Shown: positions 28,788 to 37,235, numbered from the stretch's first letter. The stretch: 40,236 nucleotides of DNA from Deltaproteobacteria bacterium (GCA_016220005.1 JACRIV010000032.1:1-40236); one strand, 5' to 3'. Program-made: numbers and translations. Notes: a model not told the origin generated them from the sequence alone.

Positions 28788-29111
28788 AAGATGAAGGAAT
28801 ATTTCGCCCGGTTCCGGTTTTCCACCGTTTCCGGCTCGGAGTGGGGAGGCCCCTCGTACGCTCGTTCCGGACAGCCGGTCGCGGGCGCGGAGGACTGCAC
28901 AGGCTGCTGAAGGAAAACAAGGTTGGGGGGAAAAGAGTTGGTGGGGGGGTACGCAGACGCGGGAGCGGAGGTAGAATTGAAGTTATATATCACCGCCTGC
29001 GCCTCTCCGGGCGTCGGCGCGAAAAGAGGTGATGCGCCGGGAACGAATCGAAACGGGCACCTGGCGGAATCGGCCATCACAACCAGCGAAGTAGAGAAGG
29101 AGGGAAAAGCG

Positions 29112-29387
29112 ATGGCACGTTACCTGATCGAGTCTCCCCACACTAAGGAGGAATGCCTGCAGGCGCTGGATGAGATCCTGGCGCGCGGGCCCGGGGAGCT
29201 GGCCAAGTACGACTTCGGCTGCATGTCCGGCGATCACACCGGGTATGTGATCGTGGAGGTGGGGAGCGAATCGGAGGCCCGGGGACTCGTCCCGTCCTTC
29301 CTGCGCGGCAAGGCGCGGATCGTAAAGCTGGACAAGTTCACCCCCGAGCAGATCAAGTCGTTCCACGAGATGAAGAAAACCGCGTGA
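29112..29387 (+). CDS. Small conserved protein of unknown function (~91 aa)
   Basis: MARYLIESPHTKEECLQALDEILARGPGELAKYDFGCMSGDHTGYVIVEVGSESEAR...; GGAGGG SD upstream. Confidence 0.75.
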   Translation: MARYLIESPHTKEECLQALDEILARGPGELAKYDFGCMSGDHTGYVIVEVGSESEARGLVPSFLRGKARIVKLDKFTPEQIKSFHEMKKTA

Positions 29388-29437
29388 AAGGGATCGGGGA
29401 GGCCTGCCAGGGAGAAGGTCCTCCCCATGGATTGACC

Positions 29438-29466
29438 GGAAAGGCCGGCGAAGAGCCGGCCTTTCC
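29438..29466 (+). terminator. Terminator-like perfect hairpin
   Basis: GGAAAGGCCGGC-GAAGA-GCCGGCCTTTCC, 12-bp perfect stem, after the 29387 stop. Confidence 0.65.
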
Positions 29467-29486
29467 ATGAGCAGGGGAGGCGTGCC

Positions 29487-30050
29487 ATGAGGAATCCCCA
29501 CTCGCCGGGAAGACGGTTGGTCGTCCTTTCGCTCTTCGGCCTGCTGGCCGCAACCTTCGCAATCGGGTTATCCCCGGGGGGCGCCGCGATGGCATTCGAA
29601 CTGGCGAGTCAAGCATTTCAGCCGAACCAGACGATCCCGAAGAAATATACCTGCGACGGTCCGGACCTCTCGGTCCCCTTGGCCTGGCGCGATCCTCCGG
29701 CGGGGACGAAGAGCTTCGCGCTGGTCGCGGACGACCCCGATGCCCCGGCCGGAACGTGGGTCCACTGGGTTATCTACGACCTGCCCGCCGACGCGAGGGA
29801 GCTCCCGGAAGGGGTCCCTCCCAAGGACGTCCTCCAGAACGGGGCCGCGCAGGGGGTGAACGACTTCAGGAAGGTGGGCTACGGCGGTCCCTGCCCTCCC
29901 CGAGGACCGGCGCACCGGTATTTCTTCAAGCTGTATGCGCTGGACGGGAAGACGGGGCTTAAGCCCGGGGCCTCCAAGAAGGCGCTCCTGGAGGCGATGA
30001 AGGGGCACATCCTGGGCGAGGCGCAGCTCATCGGGCGGTACCAGCGGTAA
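29487..30050 (+). CDS. YbhB/YbcL family Raf kinase inhibitor-like (PEBP) protein
   Basis: IPKKYTCDGPDLSVPLAWRDPPAGTKSFALVADDPDAPAGTWVHWVIYDLPA; GGPCPPRGPAHRYFFKLYALD. Confidence 0.95.
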   Translation: MRNPHSPGRRLVVLSLFGLLAATFAIGLSPGGAAMAFELASQAFQPNQTIPKKYTCDGPDLSVPLAWRDPPAGTKSFALVADDPDAPAGTWVHWVIYDLPADARELPEGVPPKDVLQNGAAQGVNDFRKVGYGGPCPPRGPAHRYFFKLYALDGKTGLKPGASKKALLEAMKGHILGEAQLIGRYQR

Positions 30051-30076
30051 GCGGGAATCCGGGCGAACTTCCTGCC

Positions 30077-31087
30077 TTACGGCGTGAGCACCGCCCGCAG
30101 GCGGACCTGCCCTTTGCGCAGCCTGTCCAGGACCTCGTTGACCTGGTCCAGCGGGTAGTGCTCCACCATCGGGGCGATCCCGTGGTCGGCGGCGAATCGG
30201 AGCATGGCGTCCATGTCGTCCCGGGTCCCGATGACGGAGCCGCAGATGGCTTTCTGGCCCGTGATCAGCCCCGCGGGGATGAGCGAAGCGCTCTCGGCGA
30301 TCGCGGCGAGGACCACCAGCGTTCCGTTGGGACCGAGCCCCGGGATGCACTGCTCGAAGAGCTTCGCGGAGATGCCGGTGAGCAGGATCAGGTCGGCGCC
30401 TCCCATCCGGGAGAGCCGGCTTCCGATCTTCTCCTTCTCCGTGTCGACGACCTCCCGGGCTCCCATTTGCCGGGCGAGGTCGCTCTTCCCTTCCCCTCGG
30501 AGGATGGCCACCACCCGGGCTCCCATCGCCGCCGCCATGCGGAGCGCGAGATGCCCCAGCCCCCCGATTCCCGCCACCGCGACGGTTTTCCCGGCGAGGT
30601 TGCCCGCCCTGCGCAGGGGGGCGAAGACCGTGATCCCCGCGCACAACAGGGGGGCGGCCGTAACGAGGTCCAGCCCCTCCGGTATCCGGTGAGTGAAGGC
30701 CGCGGGCGCCTTGACCCGCTCCGCGTAACCGCCGTTCACCGTGACCCCGGTGCTCTTCTGGCCGGCGCAGAGCATCTCCGCGCCCGAGCGGCAGGGGGCG
30801 CATTGCCCGCACGCGTATTGCATCCAGGGGACTCCCACGGGGTCCCCCGGCTTGAGGCCGGTCACCGCGCTCCCCGACTTCTCGACGACCCCGGTCACTT
30901 CGTGCCCGGGGATGATGGGCAGCGGCGTCCCCCAGTCCTTCCAGTCCCCGTCGACCAAGTGGAGGTCGCTGTGGCAGACCCCGCAGGCCTTGACCCGGAT
31001 CAGCACCTCCTCCGGCCCGATGGAGGGGGCCGGGACGTCCGAGAGGACGAGCGGCTTTCCGAACGCTTCGCAGACGGCGGCTTTCAT
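30077..31087 (-). CDS. Zinc-dependent alcohol dehydrogenase
   Basis: VKACGVCHSDLHLVDGDW...PIIPGHEVTGVVEKSG...CGQCAPCRSGAEMLC; AVAGIGGLGHLALRMAAAMGARVVAI. Confidence 0.94.
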   Translation of the reverse strand: MKAAVCEAFGKPLVLSDVPAPSIGPEEVLIRVKACGVCHSDLHLVDGDWKDWGTPLPIIPGHEVTGVVEKSGSAVTGLKPGDPVGVPWMQYACGQCAPCRSGAEMLCAGQKSTGVTVNGGYAERVKAPAAFTHRIPEGLDLVTAAPLLCAGITVFAPLRRAGNLAGKTVAVAGIGGLGHLALRMAAAMGARVVAILRGEGKSDLARQMGAREVVDTEKEKIGSRLSRMGGADLILLTGISAKLFEQCIPGLGPNGTLVVLAAIAESASLIPAGLITGQKAICGSVIGTRDDMDAMLRFAADHGIAPMVEHYPLDQVNEVLDRLRKGQVRLRAVLTP

Positions 31088-31564
31088 CTAAGTGTCCCCC
31101 GCCAGCTCGGCGATCTCCGCGCTGTCGCTGATCTCGATGGCGCCCATCACGCTCATGGCGCCGGGGCATTTCACGAGGTAGGTCCCGAGCGCCTCGCGGG
31201 CATCCTCCGTCTTCCCCGGAGGGACCTTGAGCGTGTACTTCACCCGGATCTTCGTGATTCTAAGCACCCCTTCGACATCCTCGATGTCCCCCTCGACGTC
31301 GGCCCGGAACCGGTCGGCGAATGTGGGGATCTTCTTTCCGGCCAGCACCGTGGCCAGTGTCCCCATCATTCAGCCGCCCACCGCCCCGACGATGTGGTCG
31401 AGCGTGGCGGCGTGCTCCTTCTCGGGCTCCACCTTGTAGAAATGCTTGATGCCGCCGTGGACGCCGTAGTAGACCGGCTCCGCGAACCCCTCGATGACCG
31501 CCTTCCGCGTCGGCCCCTTCTCGCGGGTCACCACGATCCGAGACGTGTGAACCACCCGGCCCAT
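31088..31564 (-). CDS. OsmC-family peroxiredoxin-like protein with in-frame TGA (31370-31372) at the first catalytic Cys position; candidate selenoprotein
   Basis: Two contiguous same-frame ORFs: ...HAATLDHIVGAVGG-[TGA]-MMGTLATVLAGKKI...LRITKIRVKY...YLVKCPGAMSVMGAIEIS; second OsmC Cys (KCP) intact. Confidence 0.85.
31325..31372 (-). promoter_or_regulatory. Candidate bacterial SECIS downstream of the TGA
   Basis: Minus strand TGA-N12-CTGGCC-ACGGTGCT-GGCCGG (31338-31357; 6-bp stem, 8-nt loop), possible outer stem GGGGA/TCCCC (31360-31364/31325-31329). Confidence 0.5.
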
Positions 31565-31677
31565 GTCGTTCTCCTTTCCCCGTGGTAGTCGCCGCCCGGT
31601 CCTTTTGTTGCCGGGCGGGGCGGGAACGTTTCGGCGGCGTCCTCGCCGCCCCCCGGATACTATGCACCAGACGCCCC

Positions 31678-31815
31678 CTATTCGTCATCCAGCATCCTGT
31701 GCTTCGCACCCTCCACGTCGTCGTACTGGTCGCTGCGGACCGCCCAGACGAACAGGAGCCAGGCGCCGGCGCCAAGGACGATCGAGATGAGGATGAGCAG
31801 CCAGGTCGTCCACAT
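31678..31815 (-). CDS. ccoS: cbb3-type cytochrome oxidase assembly protein CcoS (45 aa)
   Basis: MWTTWLLILISIVLGAGAWLLFVWAVRSDQYDDVEGAKHRMLDDE; missed in the ORF track because of its length. Confidence 0.9.
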   Translation of the reverse strand: MWTTWLLILISIVLGAGAWLLFVWAVRSDQYDDVEGAKHRMLDDE

Positions 31816-31827
31816 CGCTCTTTTCCT

Positions 31828-34245
31828 TTATGCCTTCCTCAATCTCATGGAATTCCCCACCACCATCAGCGAGCTTGCCGCCATGAGGGCCGCAGAGAGG
31901 ATCGGGTGGAGGTTTCCCGAGACCGCGAGGGGGATCGCGACCAGGTTGTAGGAAAAGGCCCACGCCAGGTTCTGGCGGATGACCCTCATGGTCTTCCGGG
32001 AGATCGACAGGAAGCGGGGGATGAGCCGCAGGTCGTTCGTCATCAGGACGGCGTCCGCGCTCTCGAGCGCGATGTCCGTGCCCCTTCCCATGGCCATCCC
32101 GACTCGGGCCTCGGTCAGCGCCGGGGCGTCGTTGACCCCGTCCCCGATCATCATCACCCTGCCTCCCGCGTTCCGCGCCTTGCCGATGATCTCCGCCTTC
32201 TCCACGGGTGTGACCCGGGACTGGACGAGGTCGATCCCCGCCTCCTTCCCGATGCGCGACGCCACCGGCCCGCTGTCCCCGGTGACCATCCGGACGCGAT
32301 AGCCTTCCTTTTTCAGCAGGCGGACCGACTCTTCCGCTTCCCCTCGCAGTTCATCCACGGAGGAGAGCAGGCCCAGGACCTGTTTTTCGTCGGCCAGGAA
32401 GACCGCCGTCCTGCGCGCCTCCGAGATCTCGCGGAACCTCTCCTCCTGGGCGCCGGTGACCGGGACGCCGTTCAGGGAGAGAAACTTGGCATGCCCGAGG
32501 AACAGCCGACGACCGCCGACGATCCCTTCCACTCCCAGACCGGCGTGCGCCTTGAAGGCCGAGACGTCAAGGAGCTCTCCCGGCGCGACGCCGCGGCCGA
32601 TGGCCTTGGCGATCGGGTGCTCGGACGGGGCTTCCAGGGAGGCGGCAAGCCGCAGAACCTCCCGCGGCGCAAGCCCGAAACCGTCCACGTGCGCCAGGCA
32701 CGGCCTGCCGTAGGTCAGCGTCCCGGTCTTGTCGAGGAACACCTCGGTCACCGACGCCCCCGCCTCCAGCACGTCTCCGCCGCGGACGAGGATCCCCTGC
32801 GCGCGGGCCGCGTTCGACCCGATGAAGACGGCCAGGGGGGTCGCCAGCCCCAGGGCGCACGGGCAGGCGACGACCAGCACGGAGATCGCGACAAGGATCG
32901 CACGGAGAGGGGGGTCCCCCCACTGCAGTCTCGCGCCCAGGGTGAGGGCCGCGACGGCGATCACCGCCGGGACGAACCATCCGACCACCCTGTCTGCGTG
33001 GCGCTGGACGGGAGCTTTCCTCGCCTGGGCCTCCTCCACCGCTCTGACGATGCGGGAGAGGACAGTCTCTTTGCCGGTCTGCGTGACGCGGACGACGAGC
33101 CTTCCGCTCCCGTTGACCGTTCCCGTGCAGACCGCACTCCCTTCGCCCTTGGCGACGGGACCGGCTTCGCCCGTGAGCGTCGATTCGTCCGCCTCGGAGG
33201 CCCCCTCGATCACGATCCCGTCCGCCGGGATCTTCTCCCCGGGAACGATCTCGATAATGTCGTTCGCCCGGAGGGACGACACCGGGACCGTTTCGGTCCG
33301 GGGGGCGTGTCCTCCGAAGCCGCTCCCCATCCTTCTCCTCGCCTCGCGGGGGGCCAGGCGGACGAGCCGGCCGATCGATTCCTTTGCCCTGCTCCTGGCG
33401 GCCGCCTCGAGATACCTGCCGAGCAGGATCAGGGTGATGATCATCCCCGCGGTGTCGAAGTAGACCTCCCCGCCGACGACGAGCATCGCGGCACTGTATG
33501 CATAGGCGGAAAAGGAGCCCAGGAAGACCAGGGTGTCCATTCCGGGGGCGCGGTTCCGGATCCCCGCCAGGGTATTACGGAGGAAAGGGTATCCCGAGTA
33601 GAAGATCACCGGCGTGGTGAGCGCGAACGACAGCCACTGGAACCACGCGAGGAATTTCGGCTCGATCCCCTGGAAATATCCCGCGTAGAGCGCGGTGGTG
33701 AAGGTCATGACCTGCATGGAGAGGAAGGCGGCGGTGCCGAACCGGAGCAGCAGGTCGCGTTTCTCCCGGCGCAGGCTCTCTTCGAGCTCCCCGGTTTCGC
33801 AGGGGTGGGGCGCGTACCCAAGCTCCCGGATCCAAGAGGCGATCTCCGCGATGCCTGCCGATCCCGGGCGAAAGCGTATCTTCGCCCGGCCGGTGGCGTG
33901 GTTTACCCGGACGAGGGATACCCCCGGCTTCCGGCCGAGGTACCGCTCGATGACCCACACGCAGGAGGCGCACCGGATCCCGGAGATCGCCAGGGTTGCC
34001 TCATGCTCGCCCTCCCTCTCGACGACGCAATCCGAGAGCGCATCCGGGTCGGCTGCGAAGAGCTCGGGGGGCCCGGGGACCCAACCGGTCCGCCTGCGGT
34101 AGAACTCCGCGAGACCTTGGGCGTGGAGGAGCGCGTAGATGGACCGGCAGCCGGGACAGCAGAAAAAGGCTTCCCTGCCCCCCACCTCCTCGCGGATCGC
34201 GGTGTTCGCGTCGAGGGGGAGGAGGCAGTGTTCACAGGTCGCCAT
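31828..34245 (-). CDS. ccoI: Copper-translocating P1B-type ATPase (CcoI-like)
   Basis: IRCASCVWVIERYLGRKPGV, ACPCALGLATPLA (CPC), FLDKTGTLTYGR, MIGDGVNDAPALTEARVG. Confidence 0.94.
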   Translation of the reverse strand: MATCEHCLLPLDANTAIREEVGGREAFFCCPGCRSIYALLHAQGLAEFYRRRTGWVPGPPELFAADPDALSDCVVEREGEHEATLAISGIRCASCVWVIERYLGRKPGVSLVRVNHATGRAKIRFRPGSAGIAEIASWIRELGYAPHPCETGELEESLRREKRDLLLRFGTAAFLSMQVMTFTTALYAGYFQGIEPKFLAWFQWLSFALTTPVIFYSGYPFLRNTLAGIRNRAPGMDTLVFLGSFSAYAYSAAMLVVGGEVYFDTAGMIITLILLGRYLEAAARSRAKESIGRLVRLAPREARRRMGSGFGGHAPRTETVPVSSLRANDIIEIVPGEKIPADGIVIEGASEADESTLTGEAGPVAKGEGSAVCTGTVNGSGRLVVRVTQTGKETVLSRIVRAVEEAQARKAPVQRHADRVVGWFVPAVIAVAALTLGARLQWGDPPLRAILVAISVLVVACPCALGLATPLAVFIGSNAARAQGILVRGGDVLEAGASVTEVFLDKTGTLTYGRPCLAHVDGFGLAPREVLRLAASLEAPSEHPIAKAIGRGVAPGELLDVSAFKAHAGLGVEGIVGGRRLFLGHAKFLSLNGVPVTGAQEERFREISEARRTAVFLADEKQVLGLLSSVDELRGEAEESVRLLKKEGYRVRMVTGDSGPVASRIGKEAGIDLVQSRVTPVEKAEIIGKARNAGGRVMMIGDGVNDAPALTEARVGMAMGRGTDIALESADAVLMTNDLRLIPRFLSISRKTMRVIRQNLAWAFSYNLVAIPLAVSGNLHPILSAALMAASSLMVVGNSMRLRKA

Positions 34246-34260
34246 GGGTCGGTACTCTCC

Positions 34261-34953
34261 TCAACGCAGCAGGCCCCTGGCGGCGTAGATCCCCCCCAGC
34301 GCGACGAGGAGCAGCGCCGCGATGCGGTACAGCCTGCTCCGCAACCGCCCCCCCAGCAGGCCCGCCGCCTTCCCGATCAGGAGCAGGGAGGGGACCGTCC
34401 CCGCGCCGAAGAGCGCCATCGCCAATAAACCGCGCAGGAACCCCTCCGCGGGGGTCTTTGCCTCCATCCCGACCCTGGCCGCGGACAGCAGGGCGGCGTA
34501 GACGATCCCGCATGGCAGGAATCCGAGGACCATCCCGAGCGGGTAGAAGGCCCCGATCCCTTCCTGGTCCGCAAGGGCGTGGACGATCCTCGGGAAGGGC
34601 TTTGTCGGGTCGAACCTCCCGAAGGCGAAGTCCTTGCGGCCGATCCACCCCCCGATCGCCAGCCCGAGGATCATGATCAGTACCCCCGTTCCGGCCAGGA
34701 CTGCTTTCTGGAACGGCTCGATGGGCACGGCTATCCGCACAAAGGAGCCGCTAAGGCCGACGGCTCCGCCGAGGAGGGCATAGGTGGTCACCCGCCCGAG
34801 GTTGTACAGCGCATGGGGGAGCAGCTCGCCTCTCCGCCCCGGTCCCAGGGCCAAGGCCGCGACGAAGGGGCCGCACATGGCAATGCAATGCCCGAACCCC
34901 CCGAGCAGGCCGGAGGCGAGGAGCACCGCGTAGGTGGAATCAGCGGACCACAT
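34261..34953 (-). CDS. Sulfite exporter TauE/SafE family protein (CcoS/CcoI-associated)
   Basis: LLASGLLGGFGHCIAMCGPFVAALAL...HALYNLGRVTTYALLGGAVGLSG...LGFLPCGIVYAALLSA. Confidence 0.9.
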   Translation of the reverse strand: MWSADSTYAVLLASGLLGGFGHCIAMCGPFVAALALGPGRRGELLPHALYNLGRVTTYALLGGAVGLSGSFVRIAVPIEPFQKAVLAGTGVLIMILGLAIGGWIGRKDFAFGRFDPTKPFPRIVHALADQEGIGAFYPLGMVLGFLPCGIVYAALLSAARVGMEAKTPAEGFLRGLLAMALFGAGTVPSLLLIGKAAGLLGGRLRSRLYRIAALLLVALGGIYAARGLLR

Positions 34954-35770
34954 CGAACGTGTAGGCGACTTCCGTCCCGCCAGGCACGGAAACGGTGGCC
35001 GCCCAGGTGCGCGCACCGCTGCCGCACCGGACGATCACCCCTTTTCCCCGGAACCGTCCGTCGCCTCCCTTTCGGAGGCCTACCCGGTTGGGGGGCATCC
35101 GCATCCCGGGCATGGAGAGATCGATCCATGGAAGCCCGTGTCCGTCGTATCCCGCGATCTCCACGGTGAAGAGGAGCTCCCTCATCGCCGTCACGGGCTT
35201 GGGGGCGATGTCCAGCGTCACCGTCAGATCTCCGGCGGATTTCGTGACGGGCCCCGCGTGAAGGGCCTGTCCTCCGCAGTCGCTCTGCGGCGGAGGGAGG
35301 ACGGCGTCTTTCCCTCCGTGCGCCGTCTCCCCGGCTCCCGCGGCGGCGATCCATCGTTTCTGCGCCCGGATCGCTCCGCTCTCCGCCTCGAGCCGGAACA
35401 TCCATTCCCCCTCCGCCGGCAGGAAGACGTCGGCGGCGTAGCTTCCCGGATTTCCCTCGGCCAGGGTGAACTTCCGGTCGCCGTTCACCCCCGATATCCG
35501 CATCGCCGCGAGGGTCACTTTGGCGCCCCGAAGGGGCCCGGAGGAGGTGGAGATCGCCGCGGAGAACCTGTTGTGCCCCTTCTCGAGAGATTGGGGGACG
35601 CTGATCGACAGGCCGGCCCGTTCTTCCCGTTCCCTCTCCGCAAGGTAGCCGGTCGCCCGCAGGTAGTAGTTCTCCTCGACCAGCCCGTCGTAGGATCTCC
35701 CGGCGGCGTAGAGCGAGAGCCCGAGCAATATCGCGAACGCCGCGTATATCCCGCAGATCAGCTTCTTCAC
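34940..35770 (-). CDS. FixH/CcoH-like membrane protein fused to a second YtkA-like domain
   Basis: N-terminal TM, GRSYDGLVEENYYLRATGYLAER (FixH), C-terminal SMPGMRMPPNRVGLRKGGDGRFRGKGV (YtkA-like). Confidence 0.75.
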   Translation of the reverse strand: MKKLICGIYAAFAILLGLSLYAAGRSYDGLVEENYYLRATGYLAEREREERAGLSISVPQSLEKGHNRFSAAISTSSGPLRGAKVTLAAMRISGVNGDRKFTLAEGNPGSYAADVFLPAEGEWMFRLEAESGAIRAQKRWIAAAGAGETAHGGKDAVLPPPQSDCGGQALHAGPVTKSAGDLTVTLDIAPKPVTAMRELLFTVEIAGYDGHGLPWIDLSMPGMRMPPNRVGLRKGGDGRFRGKGVIVRCGSGARTWAATVSVPGGTEVAYTFDVVR

Positions 35771-36521
35771 GGGAAGGTCACCTCTTTTTTTACGGCGAAC
35801 CCCGGGCCGCTGGCCACGAGCACGACGCGGTTCGCGGCTCCCCCGGGACGTTTTGCCAGCAACTTCCCCGCGCGGCGGGAACGCGGCGGGACGGTGATCT
35901 CCCGGTCGCCCATGAGCGTCGCCCCTCCCTCAATCCCCAGGCGGAGCGTCATCGGATTGCCCGTTCCGTTTCGGACGGCGTATCCGTAACGGTTGGCGCC
36001 GGAGTTCCCGATCTTCTCCTCCCAGTGCGCGTCGAACGCCACGCCGGGCCGCAGCGCCAGAAAGGCGGCGAAGGCGAGCCCGGCCGCGGCGGGCGCGGCG
36101 CCCGCGAGCGCCGCCTTGCCGCGGAGGATCCTCCCCCGGTAGGCGATGAACGGGTCGATGCCGCGCCGCGCCGTCATCGACCGGCAGGCGTCGATGCACT
36201 CCGCGCAGGCGATGCACTCCCGTTGCGCCCCGTTCCGGACGTCTATTCCGGCGGGACAACGCGCCACGCAGAGATCGCAGCGCAGGCACGACGCGTCCCG
36301 ATCCCGGTCGTAGGCGATCGTCAGCGTGTTCCCGTCGAAGAGGACGTTCTGGAGCATGGCGTACGGGCACACCGACCGGCAGAAGCGGACGCCGGCGAAG
36401 GCGAGCACAGGTCGGGGATATCGAAGCGCAGCAGGCTCTCCCCGCCGGCCGAAAGGAAAGGGATACCCAGCACTGCCGCCGCCTGGGCAAGGGCGGCGAC
36501 CCGCCTCCTTCTTTTCCACAT
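35767..36521 (-). pseudogene. ccoG: CcoG-like ferredoxin, probably disrupted by internal deletion/frameshift at ~36408
   Basis: N-terminus MWKRRRRVAALAQAAAVLGIPFLSAGGESLLRFDIPDL in one frame; VLAFAGVRFCRSVCPYAMLQN...CLRCDLCVARCPAGIDVR...CIACAECIDACRSM in another. Confidence 0.65.
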
Positions 36522-36561
36522 GCGAGGTTCCCGTGTCTCTCACGCGGAAGGCTGCCCGTGA

Positions 36562-37038
36562 TCAGGGCTTGGCGCCCCGCTCCCGGACGGAGTCCACGTA
36601 GGCAAGCACCTTCCAGATCCGCTCGCGGCCAAGCTGCGCCTCGAAGGAAGGCATCCCGTTCGGCCGTCCCCCGGCGATCGTCTCGTACTTCTTGTCGTCG
36701 GACTCGCCGTATTTGAGGTGCGCGGTCAGGTCGGGTCCCACGCCCCCCTTGAGGTCCTTGCCGTGGCACCCGGAGCAGTTCTCGCCGAAGATCACCCGTC
36801 CTTCGACGATCGCCTTGGGGTCCATCTCGTAAGGGTTTTCACGCATCGCGCCGGCCGGCGCCGCCTTGCGCGCGTCGGCCGTCTCCTTTTCCAGCACCCT
36901 GTACTGGGACCAGCCGCTGATCTCGGGCGTGTACCGGGCGATGTAGTAGACCCCCCAGGCGATCAGGGCGAAAAAGAAAACGAGAAAGGCCCGCGGCGCC
37001 TTGTTGTGGCGTTCGAACTCCCGGAGCTCCTCCGTCAT
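36562..37038 (-). CDS. ccoP: cbb3 oxidase subunit III (CcoP), short form with a single CxxCH heme site
   Basis: RAFLVFFFALIAWGVYYIARYTPEISGWSQ; GRVIFGENCSGCHGKDLKGGVGPDL; MPSFEAQLGRERIWKVLAYV. Confidence 0.88.
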   Translation of the reverse strand: MTEELREFERHNKAPRAFLVFFFALIAWGVYYIARYTPEISGWSQYRVLEKETADARKAAPAGAMRENPYEMDPKAIVEGRVIFGENCSGCHGKDLKGGVGPDLTAHLKYGESDDKKYETIAGGRPNGMPSFEAQLGRERIWKVLAYVDSVRERGAKP

Positions 37039-37088
37039 TGTCGTCTCCTCCGCGAACGGTGCCGCGGCGCTCCCGCGCCCGGCCGCCG

Positions 37089-37235
37089 CTATTCGTCGTC
37101 ATCCTTGAGCATGCGATACTTGGGGGCCTCCACCCGGTCGCGCCGGCGCCTGTCGAAGTAGAAGACGACGATCCCGGCGAAGACCGCGCCGAGCGCCACG
37201 GTGAAAAGGAGATAGGCCCAGCCGCCGCCGGTCAT
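37089..37235 (-). CDS. ccoQ: cbb3 oxidase CcoQ/FixQ-like subunit (48 aa)
   Basis: MTGGGWAYLLFTVALGAVFAGIVVFYFDRRRRDRVEAPKYRMLKDDDE between ccoO and ccoP; start overlaps ccoO stop. Confidence 0.8.
   Translation of the reverse strand: MTGGGWAYLLFTVALGAVFAGIVVFYFDRRRRDRVEAPKYRMLKDDDE

Noticed and set aside
28921-28952. G-quadruplex (GGTTGGGGGGAAAAGAGTTGGTGGGGGGG)
   Set aside because: Only two long G runs; at best a two-tier structure, insufficient support
31582-34428. 948-aa plus-strand ORF
   Set aside because: Antisense to the Cu-ATPase gene with Arg/Asp/Pro-rich shadow composition
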